Shown: positions 36,015 to 45,191, counted from the stretch's first letter. The stretch is 64,000 nt of DNA from JANOMH01 sp031422295 (GCA_031422295.1 JANOQM010000058.1:31847-95846); one strand, 5' to 3'. Program-made: numbers and translations. The notes: generated by a model not told the origin, from the sequence alone.

Positions 36015-36665
36015 ATGAGCAGACTTGCATTGATTTTCAAAGACTGGGAACGGCGGTTGCAGCAGGCCTATAAGGCCGATCTGTCGACGCCCGACAACCG
36101 TCGCCGCGCCCGGATTTATAACCGCTGGCTGGATCATGGAATATTGCGCATCTGGTGGACCAATCAGTTTGAAATTGCCCCCGGCGTCTGGCGGTCGAAC
36201 CATCCGCCAGCAGAGCGTTTTGCCGCGATCAAGGCTTTGGGGGTGCGCGATGTGCTGTCGTTGCGCGGCATCGGCGGCAATCCCAGCATTTTGCTGGAAA
36301 AAGAGGCTTGTGCCGCCCAAGGCATCACGTTGCACGGGATCGCCCTGCAGGCCCGCGCCGCGCCGTCCCGTGCGGCGATTGCCGCACTGATCGCGCAGTT
36401 CCGCGCCCTGCCCCGGCCGTTTCTGATGCATTGCAAATCAGGCGCTGACCGGGCCGGTTTTGCCAGCGCGGTCTATCTGATGGTGATCATGGGCGAGCCG
36501 GTGCAGCGCGCCCGGCGCATGCTGTCGGCCCGCTATCTGCATTTTCGTTGGTCCAAAACCGGCGTTCTGGACCGGGTGCTGGACCTTTATGCCGCCCGCA
36601 ATGCGCAAAGCCCGCTTGGTTTTGAAGACTGGGCGGCGACAGAGTATGATCCGGCAAGTGTGTGA
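36015..36665 (+). CDS. Tyrosine/dual-specificity phosphatase-like protein
   Basis: This 216-residue cysteine phosphatase has the P-loop HCKSGADRAGFASAVY (CX5R) at about residue 141. It is preceded by VRDVLSLRGIGGNP and FRALPRPF, the usual DSP/PTP context. Its 60-residue N-terminus is Arg-rich. Proteins of this type occur in capsule clusters, where they may act on phosphotyrosine of kinases such as Wzc or on phosphoinositide-like or sugar phosphates. The substrate is unknown; no bacterial tyrosine kinase is in the window. Confidence 0.75.
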   Translation: MSRLALIFKDWERRLQQAYKADLSTPDNRRRARIYNRWLDHGILRIWWTNQFEIAPGVWRSNHPPAERFAAIKALGVRDVLSLRGIGGNPSILLEKEACAAQGITLHGIALQARAAPSRAAIAALIAQFRALPRPFLMHCKSGADRAGFASAVYLMVIMGEPVQRARRMLSARYLHFRWSKTGVLDRVLDLYAARNAQSPLGFEDWAATEYDPASV

Positions 36666-36718
36666 GGGGCAGGGCTGTGAGGGGCTCTGCGTGATGACGT
36701 CGCCAGAGGTACAGCGCA

Positions 36719-36937
36719 TCAATCGGTCAGAAACAGCGTGAGCAGCTTTCCCGCAGCGCGACTGGGCCTGCTATTTGAGACGACAGGGTCAGTCAGACCG
36801 GATCTGACCGCCTCGACCATATCAGACACCAATTCGGTCAGACGGCTGGGCGCAAGATCCTGAACCTGCTTCAGTTTGTCCAAAAATATCCGCAGCCGTG
36901 AACGTCCCTTCGAAACCGACGCGTGCGGCGGTGTCCA
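36719..36937 (-). pseudogene. Orphan C-terminal gene fragment beside the IS remnant
   Basis: A 72-codon minus-strand frame ends at a TGA at 36719-36721. Its translation (RLRIFLDKLKQVQDLAPSRL, then TELVSDMVEAVRSGLTDP) looks like a real helical protein end rather than noise, but it has no start and runs upstream into sequence joined to the transposase remnant. It is probably the tail of a gene cut by insertion and deletion at this IS. Its family was not recognised. Confidence 0.35.
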
Positions 36938-37708
36938 TCAGCCCCATCAGCGGTCCGCAAAGAGCGTGGTCAGGTCGGCCGTTCTTGCGGATCGGGATGA
37001 TCGCAGTGGCCTGGCGGTCAATGATGGTGGTGTGGCAACGGCGGGTGTCATAGGCCCCATCGGCGGTCACCGTGCCGATCTCTTCGCCTTCAGGGATCTG
37101 ATCGAGCAGCTCCGGCAGAACGGGGCTGTCACCCTCGCTGCTGGGGGTAAACTCGCCCGCCCGGATGTCGGACGTCGCGGTGTCCATGGCCAGATGCACC
37201 TTGCGCCATTGGCGTTGACCCTGCGGCCCATGCTTGCGGGCTTGCCACTCGCCGTCACCGAGGACCTTGATGCCTGTGCTGTCAACAAGAGGTTCAGGGG
37301 GCCATCGGCACGGCGATAGGGGATCTGGACCGCCAGTGTCTTCTGCCGCCGGCACAGGGTGGTGTAGTCCGGCACGGCCCAGTCCAGACCAGCCATCTTC
37401 AACAGGCTGGCCACCATCCCGGTCGTGTGTCGCAACGGCAGCTTGAACAGGACTTTGATCGTCAGACAGAATTGGATCGCTGCATCCGAGAACACCGCAG
37501 GCCGACTGGGGCTGCCGTCGTGCGGCGCGAGCCAGGTCACCGCCTTGTCCAGCCAGACCAGCAGTGATCCGCGCTTGCGAAGCGCGGCAGTGTAGCTGGG
37601 CCAGTTCGTGGTGCGGTAACGGGCGGGTGTCGGCTTGCTCATGCAGCCTGTCTAACCGCATGGATTCCCAATGTGAATCCTCCGAGGGCAGAGTTCTGCA
37701 ACAACGCC
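36938..37708 (-). mobile_element. Decayed IS5-family insertion element
   Basis: The right end has GAGTTCTGCAACAACGCC (to 37708), like the terminal repeat of IS5-family elements whose ends read GGCTTTGTTGCAGAACTC. The transposase starts at 37642 on the minus strand. No matching left terminal repeat exists; homology to transposase stops near 36977, so the other end has been deleted. The exact left boundary is uncertain. Confidence 0.7.
36975..37642 (-). pseudogene. IS5-family transposase, frameshifted and 3'-truncated
   Basis: The N-terminal part in one frame has RYRTTNWPSYTAALRKRGSL, then DAAIQFCLTIKVLFKLPLRH and DWAVPDYTTLCRRQKTLAV. After RRADGPLNLL the homology moves to another frame, with LVDSTGIKVLGDGEWQARKH, VTADGAYDTRRCH and IIPIRKNG, containing two catalytic Asp positions of the DDE domain. 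The DDE Glu and the final ~80 residues are missing. One frameshift plus loss of the end make it non-functional. Confidence 0.8.
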
Positions 37709-37727
37709 GTGTCAATTGCCCAACCCG

Positions 37728-38339
37728 TCAGCCCGTGGGGTTATGCTGTGCCCATGCGCTGGTCTGTATCTTGCACCGTCGGTCCAGAAAGGCCGCAAGT
37801 TTCCCGATCGGGTCGGTTTCGATGTCGAACTCCACAAACCGGTGCTGCTGACCGCGGAAATGCAGTCTGACCTGGGCGTGATGGGCGTCCCACTGATCCG
37901 CCCAGATCGACATGACCTCTTCCTCTGGCACTCCGAAACAGCTGGCTTTGCGTTCGAGCATGGATCCCGACTCAGTGCCCGGATGTGTTGTGCCCGGATG
38001 TGTTGTGCCCCGATGTCTGGCCCGCGATTGAAGCCAGGCCGTTTTGTTGCGGGTGTTTAGAATGAACAGGGCATCCGGATACTGTCTGTCCAGGACATCG
38101 AACAGCCTGTTGGCTTCAAGGTAGTTACTGCCCGACAGATAGAACAGATCGGAGTAGGCATCAAAGGCCTCCAGCCCGGTCAACAGGGGTCTGTGCCCCA
38201 TCCAGTTGCGGACCATGATCTGTGCAAGATAGGCATCTGGCGAGACACGCCAATGCGCTGAGTGCAGGCCGGAGGCCTTGTAGAGCCTGTGCAGCGATGT
38301 TGTGCCGCATTTGTTGAAGCCGATAGTGAAGATCTTCAT
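37728..38339 (-). CDS. Sulfotransferase-like P-loop protein
   Basis: This 203-residue protein has the start IFTIGFNKCGTTSLHRLYKA, the PAPS 5'-phosphosulfate loop of the sulfotransferase superfamily. ALFILNTRNKTAWLQSRARH fits the 3'-phosphate-binding Arg region. It could sulfate a surface glycan or lipid. A Gly-Thr-Thr-His-Pro insert near residue 113 comes from a 15-bp repeat (37975-38016) and is not expected in the family. It has its own transcript on the minus strand, downstream of the CAP-RTX gene in position but separated by 47 bp from its stop. Confidence 0.65.
   Translation of the reverse strand: MKIFTIGFNKCGTTSLHRLYKASGLHSAHWRVSPDAYLAQIMVRNWMGHRPLLTGLEAFDAYSDLFYLSGSNYLEANRLFDVLDRQYPDALFILNTRNKTAWLQSRARHRGTTHPGTTHPGTESGSMLERKASCFGVPEEEVMSIWADQWDAHHAQVRLHFRGQQHRFVEFDIETDPIGKLAAFLDRRCKIQTSAWAQHNPTG
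37975..38016. repeat. 15-bp tandem repeat in the sulfotransferase-like gene
   Basis: GTGCCCGGATGTGTT occurs at 37975-37989 and 37990-38004, followed by a partial third copy, encoding a His-Pro-Gly-Thr-Thr repeat on the minus strand. Confidence 0.85.
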
Positions 38340-38386
38340 GGCCCATCCTTGCTGGCCAGAACGAGCGACACAGCGGTCCGGCCTTC

Positions 38387-39952
38387 CTATAAAAGGAAAT
38401 CCGTCTGCGCCAGTCCCGTCAGCCCGGTCAGCATGATCTGCATGTCGGCGATACCGTCGCCGTTCAGATCGGCGTCGATCACTACCCCCCCGGCGGGGCC
38501 GCTGAGCGCCTGCCAGCGCAATTGTCCGGCAGAGGCCGCCCCCAGCCCGCCAAAGGCCGCCGTTCCGATATAGCTGAAATCCTGCAGCCCGCTGCTGGCG
38601 GTCGAGGCATCGATCAGGGACAGGTCGATCTTGTCTGCACCGCGCTGCAGATCTGTGATCGTGTCGCAGTTATATTTGCCCGCCAGACTGTCGGCCATGG
38701 CTGCAAACACGAACCGGTCGGCCCCGCCGCAGCCGGTCAGCCGGTCGGCCCCGCCCATGCCGCGCAGCACATTGGCCCCGGCATTGCCGAAAATCTGTTG
38801 CGCCATGGCATTGCCGGTCAGATTGATTGCGCCGGTGCCTGCAACCGATGTGGTCTGCATGATCTCGATATTATCGTCCGCCGCCAGCGCATAGGACAGG
38901 GCGGCAAACACCCGGTCGGCGGTGCCCTGCCCGCTGCTTTCAACGATCAGGCTGCCTGCATTGCGGATAATATAGCTGTCATTGCCTGCCATACCGATCA
39001 GCACATCCGCCCCGGCCCCGCCACCATCCGCCAGCGTATTGATGCCGCTATTGCCAGTCAGCCGGTTGGCCCCGGTATGGCCGGTCAGGTTCAGGTCTGC
39101 CGTGCCCAACAGCCGGGCGTTGGCGATCCCTGATACCAATGTGGCCGAGCCGGACAGATCAAGGCTGTATTGGCCCGCTGTCGTGGTCACCAGATCCAGT
39201 TTCACATTGCCCAGCGACATATCCAGCACCAGTGCGGCCAAGGTGCTGCTGCCCAGGCCGACGCTGACCTCGGTCGTGGCATCGGCATTCACGCTGGTCT
39301 GGTATCCGCCAGCCGTCGCCGTGGTCACCCGTGGCGCATCGGCCAGCACCCAGATATCCGCCCGGCCTTCGCCCATGCCATAGAATTGATTGCTGTCCAG
39401 ATCCCGGTAGGCCACCCCGGTGATAAACACATTGGTCCCGGATTTGGCAAAGTTTTCGGTCAGCATCGAGGCATTGAATGTATTGCCACCCTGGGTAAAG
39501 CGCCCCTCGACCTGGGCCACGCCAATCTCGGCGAAATTGGCATTCAGGGTGTTGGCGCGGTGCCCGGCACTGCGAAACAGGCCGTCATAATGCTGGGTGA
39601 TCGCCGATTGCAGGTTGATCGTCCCGGTGGTGCCGCTGAAGGCCAGATTTTCGCCCGACCGCCAACTGCCCGAAAATTCAAACCCGGCGGCGCGCATCCG
39701 GTCGGTCGCACTGGACCCGCCAGACCCGGTATGGCTGAACACATCGGCGGCCAGCATCCAGTCGGAATGCCCCTGTGCCGCACTTTCCAATTGGGTATCA
39801 TGCGCCAGAACCTGCTGCGCCCGGGTGCCGATCTGGCCGGCCGTCAGACCCTGATTAAGGTCTATGCCAAAGCGCGCAGCCTCGGCCACCGGATCAAGCC
39901 GGGCCCGGTTGATCAGCTCAAGCAGATATTGTTCAGCAGCCGTTAACGCCAT
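38387..39952 (-). CDS. CAP/SCP-domain protein with RTX tail
   Basis: This 521-residue protein has no signal peptide. Residues 1-160 are a CAP (SCP/PR-1, YkwD-type) domain: LLELINRARLDPVAEA, DVFSHTGSGGSSATDRMRAA, SGENLAFSGTTGT and HRANTLNANFAEIGVAQ, with the His and Glu residues of the CAP cavity. A beta-rich middle is followed by RTX-type Gly/Asp repeats at about 290-420 (NRLTGNSGINTLADGGGAGA, ADVLIGMAGNDSY) and a serralysin-like C-terminal target domain (ADRFVFAAMADS, DTITDLQRGADKIDLSLID). It should be exported by the type I system and bind calcium outside. The function of bacterial CAP domains is unsettled. Confidence 0.85.
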   Translation of the reverse strand: MALTAAEQYLLELINRARLDPVAEAARFGIDLNQGLTAGQIGTRAQQVLAHDTQLESAAQGHSDWMLAADVFSHTGSGGSSATDRMRAAGFEFSGSWRSGENLAFSGTTGTINLQSAITQHYDGLFRSAGHRANTLNANFAEIGVAQVEGRFTQGGNTFNASMLTENFAKSGTNVFITGVAYRDLDSNQFYGMGEGRADIWVLADAPRVTTATAGGYQTSVNADATTEVSVGLGSSTLAALVLDMSLGNVKLDLVTTTAGQYSLDLSGSATLVSGIANARLLGTADLNLTGHTGANRLTGNSGINTLADGGGAGADVLIGMAGNDSYIIRNAGSLIVESSGQGTADRVFAALSYALAADDNIEIMQTTSVAGTGAINLTGNAMAQQIFGNAGANVLRGMGGADRLTGCGGADRFVFAAMADSLAGKYNCDTITDLQRGADKIDLSLIDASTASSGLQDFSYIGTAAFGGLGAASAGQLRWQALSGPAGGVVIDADLNGDGIADMQIMLTGLTGLAQTDFLL

Positions 39953-40072
39953 TTAGCACCAGTCCTGTCCGCAGCGGACATGAGGGGTACCCCCAGGGTC
40001 AGACTGACCGCAGGACTATGGCAAGACAGGGGCAGGCTTATGGTGATTTATGGGTCAGCCTGACAGGTAACC

Positions 40073-41206
40073 TTACAGCCGGGATATGATCCCCAGGCTG
40101 GAGCCGAGCAGACCCAGGATGGTTGTGGCCGCTGTCACCGGGCTTTCGGTTGCATAGACAAGGTCGCCCGGCATGATTGCAAAGCGCCCGGCACTGAACA
40201 GCCCGTCAGCTGTCGTCAGATCAATGGTAAAAACCACGCGGGGCTGGGGTGGTCCGGGCTGGCTGCCGGTGCCGACGGCGGCCTGCGGATATTGCCGCAG
40301 CACCAGAATGCCCTGCGGATCGGCCCGGGCATCGGCAATGCCGCCGATGATTGACAGCGCATCCAGCGCCGAAACCCGGTCTTTGGGAAACAAATGCAGG
40401 GCCTCGGACCCAGCAGCGCCCAGCGACAGGAAATACCGCTCTTCGGCCTCGATGATCACCCGGTCACCGCCGGTCAAAGTAGTGTCTAACAAAGGCTCTT
40501 CATACAGCCGGGATACCGAAGTGCCATAAACCTCGGATCCGCGAAACAGCCTGATCTGCGGGTTGAGCAAGTCGGGCAAAACCCCGCCGCCCAGCGATAA
40601 CAGCCCCAGCACCGTCATATCCCGGTCGGCCAGCGGATAGACGCCGGGGGCGGCCACCCCGGCCACCAGAGAGGCGGTATTGGCCCGGCCGGGAATGACC
40701 GAGACCTGCAGCTGCGCCGAGGGGATGGTGGCCGCATAGCGTTCCTCGATCCGGTCACGCGCCGTGCTGGCTGACATGCCCTGCACCCGCAATTGCCCGA
40801 CAAAGGGCAAAAACACCGTTCCATCCGCTGCAACCTGCACATCCTGTAACTGTGCCACCCGCTGTCCGGGCCCGGCGATCAGCGAATTTTCCTCGGCGTC
40901 CCAGACTGTGACTGCCAGGGTATCGCCGGGCGCTATCAGCAGCGAGGCGGGCTGTTCCTGCCGCTGGATCCAGTCATAGCGGCGCGCCCCGGTGGCGGGC
41001 CAGTCGTCCAGAATCGGCAGGCTGGCGCTGCTGATGGAATAAACTGCAAAATCAGGGGCTTGCTCATCTGTTGCGGGGTCAGCAGTCTGCACCGCCAGAA
41101 CTTCGGCCTCGAACGCTGCACCCCGGGGCAAGGCGCAGCCGGTCAGGACTGCGGTCAAAGCCACGCAGCAAGCAAGCGCAAAAGCCTGGCCGGATCCGGT
41201 TCGCAT
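40073..41206 (-). CDS. Outer-membrane polysaccharide export lipoprotein (OPX, Wza/KpsD-like)
   Basis: This 377-residue lipoprotein has lipobox LTGC after CCVALTAV. The polysaccharide export domain shows LLIAPGDTLAVTVWDAEEN and DGTVFLPFVGQLRVQGMSA, then ERYAATIPSAQLQVSVIP. Two SLBB-like segments follow (GVAAPGVYPLADRDMTVL; RVSALDALSIIGGIADARAD). It forms the periplasmic/outer-membrane portal for capsule export. ATG at 41206 is chosen to give a short lipoprotein signal (MRTGSGQAFALACCVALTAV) and has a G-rich site upstream. It is divergent from the kpsE-like gene, with a shared 183-bp promoter region. Confidence 0.88.
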   Translation of the reverse strand: MRTGSGQAFALACCVALTAVLTGCALPRGAAFEAEVLAVQTADPATDEQAPDFAVYSISSASLPILDDWPATGARRYDWIQRQEQPASLLIAPGDTLAVTVWDAEENSLIAGPGQRVAQLQDVQVAADGTVFLPFVGQLRVQGMSASTARDRIEERYAATIPSAQLQVSVIPGRANTASLVAGVAAPGVYPLADRDMTVLGLLSLGGGVLPDLLNPQIRLFRGSEVYGTSVSRLYEEPLLDTTLTGGDRVIIEAEERYFLSLGAAGSEALHLFPKDRVSALDALSIIGGIADARADPQGILVLRQYPQAAVGTGSQPGPPQPRVVFTIDLTTADGLFSAGRFAIMPGDLVYATESPVTAATTILGLLGSSLGIISRL

Positions 41207-41389
41207 GTCGCCCCCCAGGCCGCGCGATGTCAGACCTGCTGTATGCCGCATCCGGGGTCTGCGCACCAGTGCTGCCGAACTCTGAGCGCCAGATCTTGAG
41301 GGCCAGACCTTGAGAGCCGGGTGGGTGCAGACTGGTGCAACCCGCCGGGACGCGGTAAGTTGCCCGATGACTGCATCGAAAGGCGTCTG
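41207..41389. promoter_or_regulatory. Divergent promoter region of the capsule export genes
   Basis: This 183-bp spacer between the OPX gene (left) and the KpsE-like gene (right) contains a near-duplicate GCCAGATCTTGAGG/GCCAGACCTTGAGA pair at about 41288-41315, which could be paired operator sites. Promoter boxes were not assigned. Confidence 0.35.
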
Positions 41390-42724
41390 ATGACCACTAC
41401 TCCCCGAATTGCAGAATTGAGTATCGCAGATTCGGGTCTTGCAGATTCGGGTGGTGGCCCGGCGGCTGATCAGCAGCCGCTGGTATCAGGTCCGGCGGTC
41501 CTGTCAGCCGTTCAACCCATATCCCCGGCCCAGCCGTTGCCTGGCCCCCAACCCCAGCCCCAGCCCCCGCCAGCAGCCAGCCAGATCCGGCCTGCAGCCA
41601 AACCTGCCCGGGTCAAGAAACGCCATTGGGGTCTGGTTATTGCCTTTGTCGTGCTGGTGATTGTGCCGGTCACGGCGGCGGTCTGGTATCTGTATGACCG
41701 GGCGGCTGACCAATATGCCTCGACCCTGGGGTTTACCGTGCGCAACGAAGATATTTCCAGTGCGACGGATATTCTGGGCGGGCTGGGCAGCACTTTTGGG
41801 GTAACCAGTGGTGGCGGGCGTGATGCCGATATCCTGTACGAATTCATCCGCAGTCAGGAAATTGTGGCGCTGATCGATGCGCAGCTTGATCTGCGCCGGA
41901 TCTATACGCTGGCCCGCGCCCAGGACCCGCTGATGAGTTTCAACCCCGCAGGCACGATCGAGGATCTGACCGCCTATTGGCGCCGCATGGTCCGGGTGTC
42001 CTATGATGCCTCGTCGGGGCTGATGGAGTTGCGGGTGCTGGCTTTTACTGCGACCGATGCCGCAGCGATTGCCACCGCCATTCAGGACGAAAGTTCCAAG
42101 ATGATCAACGCGCTGTCGGCGATCGCGCGCGAAGATGGCAGCCGCTATGCGCGTGAAGATCTGGATATGGCGGTCGAGCGGCTGAAACAGGCGCGCGAGG
42201 CGCTGACCGCGTTCCGGCTGGAAAACCAGATCGTCGATCTGACGGCGGATATTCAGGGTCAGATGGGCCTGCTCAATACACTGCAAGCTCAACTGGCCAG
42301 TGCCCTGATCGAGTTTGATCTGCTGGCCGGCACATCGCGCGAAGGCGATCCGCGGATGGAGCAGGCGCAACGCCGGATCGAAGTGATCGAGGCCCGGATT
42401 GATGAGGAACGCCAGAAATTCGGCGCAGGCGGGCAGGGTCCGGGGGGCGATAACTTTGCCACCACTGTCGCCGAGTTTGAACGCCTGACCGTGGACCGGG
42501 AATTTGCCGAACAGGCCTATGTTGTGACCCAGTCGGCCTATGATGCCGCCCGCGCCGAGGCGAACCGCCAAAGCCGTTATCTGGCCGCCTATATCCGCCC
42601 GACACTGGCCGAGCGGTCCGAATTCCCGCAGCGCGGCCTGCTGGCGGGCGTGGTGGCCCTGTTCAGTTTTCTGATCTGGGCGATTGCGGGCCTGATCTAT
42701 TATTCATTGCGCGACAGCCGCTGA
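41390..42724 (+). CDS. kpsE: Capsule export inner-membrane adaptor (KpsE/CtrB-like)
   Basis: This 444-residue polysaccharide co-polymerase-type protein has a Pro/Gln-rich cytoplasmic N-terminus (about 1-80). TM1 is at about 85-107 (HWGLVIAFVVLVIVPVTAAV), followed by a periplasmic domain with YASTLGFTVRNEDISSATD and coiled coils (AREDLDMAVERLKQAREALT). TM2 is near the C-terminus (LLAGVVALFSFLIWAIAGLI). It links the ABC transporter to the OPX portal. ATG at 41390 is preferred; upstream codons are Cys/Pro-rich and unconserved. It is followed by kpsT after 26 bp. Confidence 0.88.
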   Translation: MTTTPRIAELSIADSGLADSGGGPAADQQPLVSGPAVLSAVQPISPAQPLPGPQPQPQPPPAASQIRPAAKPARVKKRHWGLVIAFVVLVIVPVTAAVWYLYDRAADQYASTLGFTVRNEDISSATDILGGLGSTFGVTSGGGRDADILYEFIRSQEIVALIDAQLDLRRIYTLARAQDPLMSFNPAGTIEDLTAYWRRMVRVSYDASSGLMELRVLAFTATDAAAIATAIQDESSKMINALSAIAREDGSRYAREDLDMAVERLKQAREALTAFRLENQIVDLTADIQGQMGLLNTLQAQLASALIEFDLLAGTSREGDPRMEQAQRRIEVIEARIDEERQKFGAGGQGPGGDNFATTVAEFERLTVDREFAEQAYVVTQSAYDAARAEANRQSRYLAAYIRPTLAERSEFPQRGLLAGVVALFSFLIWAIAGLIYYSLRDSR

Positions 42725-42750
42725 CCGGGTGTAAGGGGGGCAGGGCGCGC

Positions 42751-43419
42751 ATGATCAGATTTGAAAACCTGTCCAAGCAGTTCAGAACCGGCGGCCGCCG
42801 CAAGGTGGTGGCCGATAATATCAATCTGACCGTCCCGTCCGGCGTGTCGATGGCGCTGCTGGGGCGCAATGGTGCGGGCAAATCCACGCTGCTGGACATG
42901 ATCGGCGGACTGGTCCGGCCCGACCAGGGCCAGATCACGATGACCGGCACCGTGTCCTGGCGGGTCGGCTATGCGGGCAGTTTTCACCGCGACATGACCG
43001 GCATGCAGAACACCCGGTTCATTGCCCGGATTTACGGTGTGGACAGCGACGGGCTGGTTGATTTCGTCGAGGAATTTGCCGAACTGGGGGCGCATTTCCA
43101 TGTGCCGGTCCGGCATTATTCATCCGGCATGAAAACCCGGCTGGCCTTTGGCGTGTCGATCGGCATGCCGTTTGACACCTATCTGGTGGACGAGGTGACA
43201 TCCGTCGGCGATGCGGCCTTCAAACGCAAAAGTCGGATGTATTTCGAGGACCGGATGAAAGGTGCGGGGGCGATCGTGGTCAGCCATTCGGATGCCGAAT
43301 TGCGCAACCTGTGCCAGAGCGCCGCCGTGCTGGAAAACGGCCGGCTGACCTATTATGAGGATATCGAAGAGGCGATTGCACAGCACCACGCCAATATGGG
43401 GACGGTGCAGGGTGACTGA
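42751..43419 (+). CDS. kpsT: Capsule export ABC transporter ATPase (KpsT-like)
   Basis: This 222-residue ATPase has Walker A LLGRNGAGKSTLLDMIGG, a KpsT/Wzt-type signature VRHYSSGMKTRLAFGVSIG and Walker B YLVDEVTSVGDAAFKRKS. The switch His is in VVSHSDAELRNLC. The length and the degenerate SSGM signature are those of capsule (ABC-2) exporters. It energises export of a finished polymer with KpsM and KpsE. It overlaps the permease start. Confidence 0.93.
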   Translation: MIRFENLSKQFRTGGRRKVVADNINLTVPSGVSMALLGRNGAGKSTLLDMIGGLVRPDQGQITMTGTVSWRVGYAGSFHRDMTGMQNTRFIARIYGVDSDGLVDFVEEFAELGAHFHVPVRHYSSGMKTRLAFGVSIGMPFDTYLVDEVTSVGDAAFKRKSRMYFEDRMKGAGAIVVSHSDAELRNLCQSAAVLENGRLTYYEDIEEAIAQHHANMGTVQGD

Positions 43420-44224
43420 TGTGCCCGCCGATCCTGCTGACACAGCTATTCTGCGGCCGCCGCGCGGGCGCGATCTGCGGGTGATTGCAGCCCTGGTGAT
43501 CCGCGAAATGGGCTCGACTTATGGCCCGTCGCCGGGGGGCTATCTATGGGCCGTCATCTCGCCGGTGGGGGCGATCGTGCTGTTGTCGGTCTGCTTTTCG
43601 TTCGTGGTGCATCGCCCGGCTTTGGGAACCAGTTTCGTGCTGTTTTATGCGACCGGTTATCTGCCCTTCGATATTTACAGCCAGTTGTCGATGAAGATTG
43701 CAGCCGCATTGCGCTATTGCCGGTCGCTGTTGGTTTATCCTGGTCTGACCTGGATGCATGCGATATTGGCGCGGTTCGTGCTGAATGTGCTGACCTCGCT
43801 CATGGTGTTTTTCATTGTGATCATCGGGATCATTCTGTCGGTCGAAACCCGCAGTGTGATTGATATAGCCCCGATTCTGATCGGGCTGGGGCTGGCGGGT
43901 TTGCTGGGTTTTGCGGTGGGGCTGATGAACTGTTTGCTGATGGGGCTGTTTCCGGTCTGGGAACGGGTCTGGCCGGTCATTACCAAGCCGCTGTTTCTGG
44001 CCTCGGGGATATTGTTTATCTACGAGGATATGCCGCGGTTTGCTCAGGATATCCTGTGGTGGAATCCGGTGATGCATGTGATCGCACTGGTCCGCACCGG
44101 GTTTTATCCGACCTATTACGCCAGCTTTGTCTCGGTCCCTTATGTCTGCGGGGCCTCGCTGATCATGCTGGTGCTGTCGATGCTGTTCTTGCGCCGGTAT
44201 TATCAACGGGTTCTGGAAATCTGA
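43412..44224 (+). CDS. kpsM: Capsule export ABC permease (KpsM-like)
   Basis: This 270-residue ABC-2 permease has six hydrophobic helices. The amphipathic N-terminal region VIAALVIREMGSTYGPSPGG and YLWAVISPVGAIVLLSVCFS are typical KpsM features, as is LFLASGILFIYEDMPRFAQD before the last helices. The polymer passes through this pore. GTG at 43412, overlapping the kpsT stop by 8 bases, is the best start; a GTG at 43421 is possible. Confidence 0.9.
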   Translation: MTDVPADPADTAILRPPRGRDLRVIAALVIREMGSTYGPSPGGYLWAVISPVGAIVLLSVCFSFVVHRPALGTSFVLFYATGYLPFDIYSQLSMKIAAALRYCRSLLVYPGLTWMHAILARFVLNVLTSLMVFFIVIIGIILSVETRSVIDIAPILIGLGLAGLLGFAVGLMNCLLMGLFPVWERVWPVITKPLFLASGILFIYEDMPRFAQDILWWNPVMHVIALVRTGFYPTYYASFVSVPYVCGASLIMLVLSMLFLRRYYQRVLEI

Positions 44225-44387
44225 CCCTTACCCGGAATATGCCCCTTACTTGGAATATGATTGGCAATCAGGCGGTTGGCCTGCGCCCAGGCACGGGCAG
44301 TCTGGCACACGTGGACAGCGGTTTCGCATCCGGCTATGCGAAGGGGCGCGATCAAAACGGCGCAACGGTCAAAAGGGCGCAAGACTG
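44225..44387. other. Short spacer with 18-bp-spaced repeat
   Basis: The spacer after kpsM begins with two similar units, CCCTTACCCGGAATATG and CCCTTACTTGGAATATG, 18 bp apart (44225-44259). Nothing else was recognised; the next start has no strong ribosome-binding site. Confidence 0.4.
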
Positions 44388-45191
44388 ATGCATCTGGTGG
44401 TTTTCGGGCATAGTCATGTCTGGTCGGTGCGCCGCGCCATAGCCGAAGGCTGGTCGCATCCGGGCGTGACTGCAGAGGTTCCGGTCTGTGGCACCAAAGA
44501 GCTGCCCGGCCCGGTGATCTATCTGCAGCCGGGCACCAAACCCACCCTTAATCCGGTGATCATCGCCTTGTTGAACAAGGCGCAGGCCCGTCCGACTGCA
44601 TCCGGGACCTGGGCTGTCAGCATGGTGCAGGGCAATTTTTTCAATCAGCTGGGTATGGTCACATCCGCCCGGCATTTCGACTTTGTGCTGGACAGCCACC
44701 CGGATCTGCCGCTGACCCCGGGGGCCACGATCCTGCCTTGCGCCGCGGTGCGCTGGGTTCTGGCCCAGCAGATGGCCGAATTTCAGGCCTATGCCCCGAT
44801 CCTGGCCAGAACCGCCTTTCATGACCGGATGATTCTGGTAGGCCCACCACCGCCGCCGCGCGGCGAGCAGGAGATTGCCGCATTGCTGGCCAACGATCCA
44901 AAAGGCGCCACAGAAGCCGCCCTGATCACTCCGGCCTTTACCCGGCTGAAGTTGTGGCATCTGCAAAACCAGCTGGCCGCCGGGTATTGTGCGGCGGCCA
45001 GACTGCAGTATCTGGCCGGTGATTTGGCCAGTTATCTGGCTGGTGAGCTATCTGGCGTGCAGGATGCGGACGGGTTTATTCTGCCAGACTTCATCAAGGA
45101 TGCGGTGCATGCAAATCATACCTATGCCGCGATCCTGCTGCACCGGCTGGCACAGATAGCGACCGGACAAAGGGGCGCATCCCATGGTTGA
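44388..45191 (+). CDS. SGNH-hydrolase-like protein
   Basis: This 267-residue protein begins LVVFGHSHVWSVRRAIAEG. The His-Ser-His block and a C-terminal DFIKDAVHANHTYA (Asp-x-x-His-like block) fit a divergent SGNH/GDSL esterase fold, though the usual GDS is GHS here. It overlaps the GSCFA gene by 8 bases, so it works in the same operon, perhaps removing or adding acyl groups on the capsule. No signal peptide is seen. A small Tyr-Leu-Ala-Gly repeat (LAGDLASYLAGEL) comes from a DNA duplication near 45016-45050. Confidence 0.5.
   Translation: MHLVVFGHSHVWSVRRAIAEGWSHPGVTAEVPVCGTKELPGPVIYLQPGTKPTLNPVIIALLNKAQARPTASGTWAVSMVQGNFFNQLGMVTSARHFDFVLDSHPDLPLTPGATILPCAAVRWVLAQQMAEFQAYAPILARTAFHDRMILVGPPPPPRGEQEIAALLANDPKGATEAALITPAFTRLKLWHLQNQLAAGYCAAARLQYLAGDLASYLAGELSGVQDADGFILPDFIKDAVHANHTYAAILLHRLAQIATGQRGASHG

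Noticed and set aside
36822..37715. Single intact 297-codon transposase reading frame
   Set aside because: Only its middle part matches the transposase; the N-terminal third lies in another frame and the last ~45 codons are unrelated, so it is a broken gene rather than an intact one.
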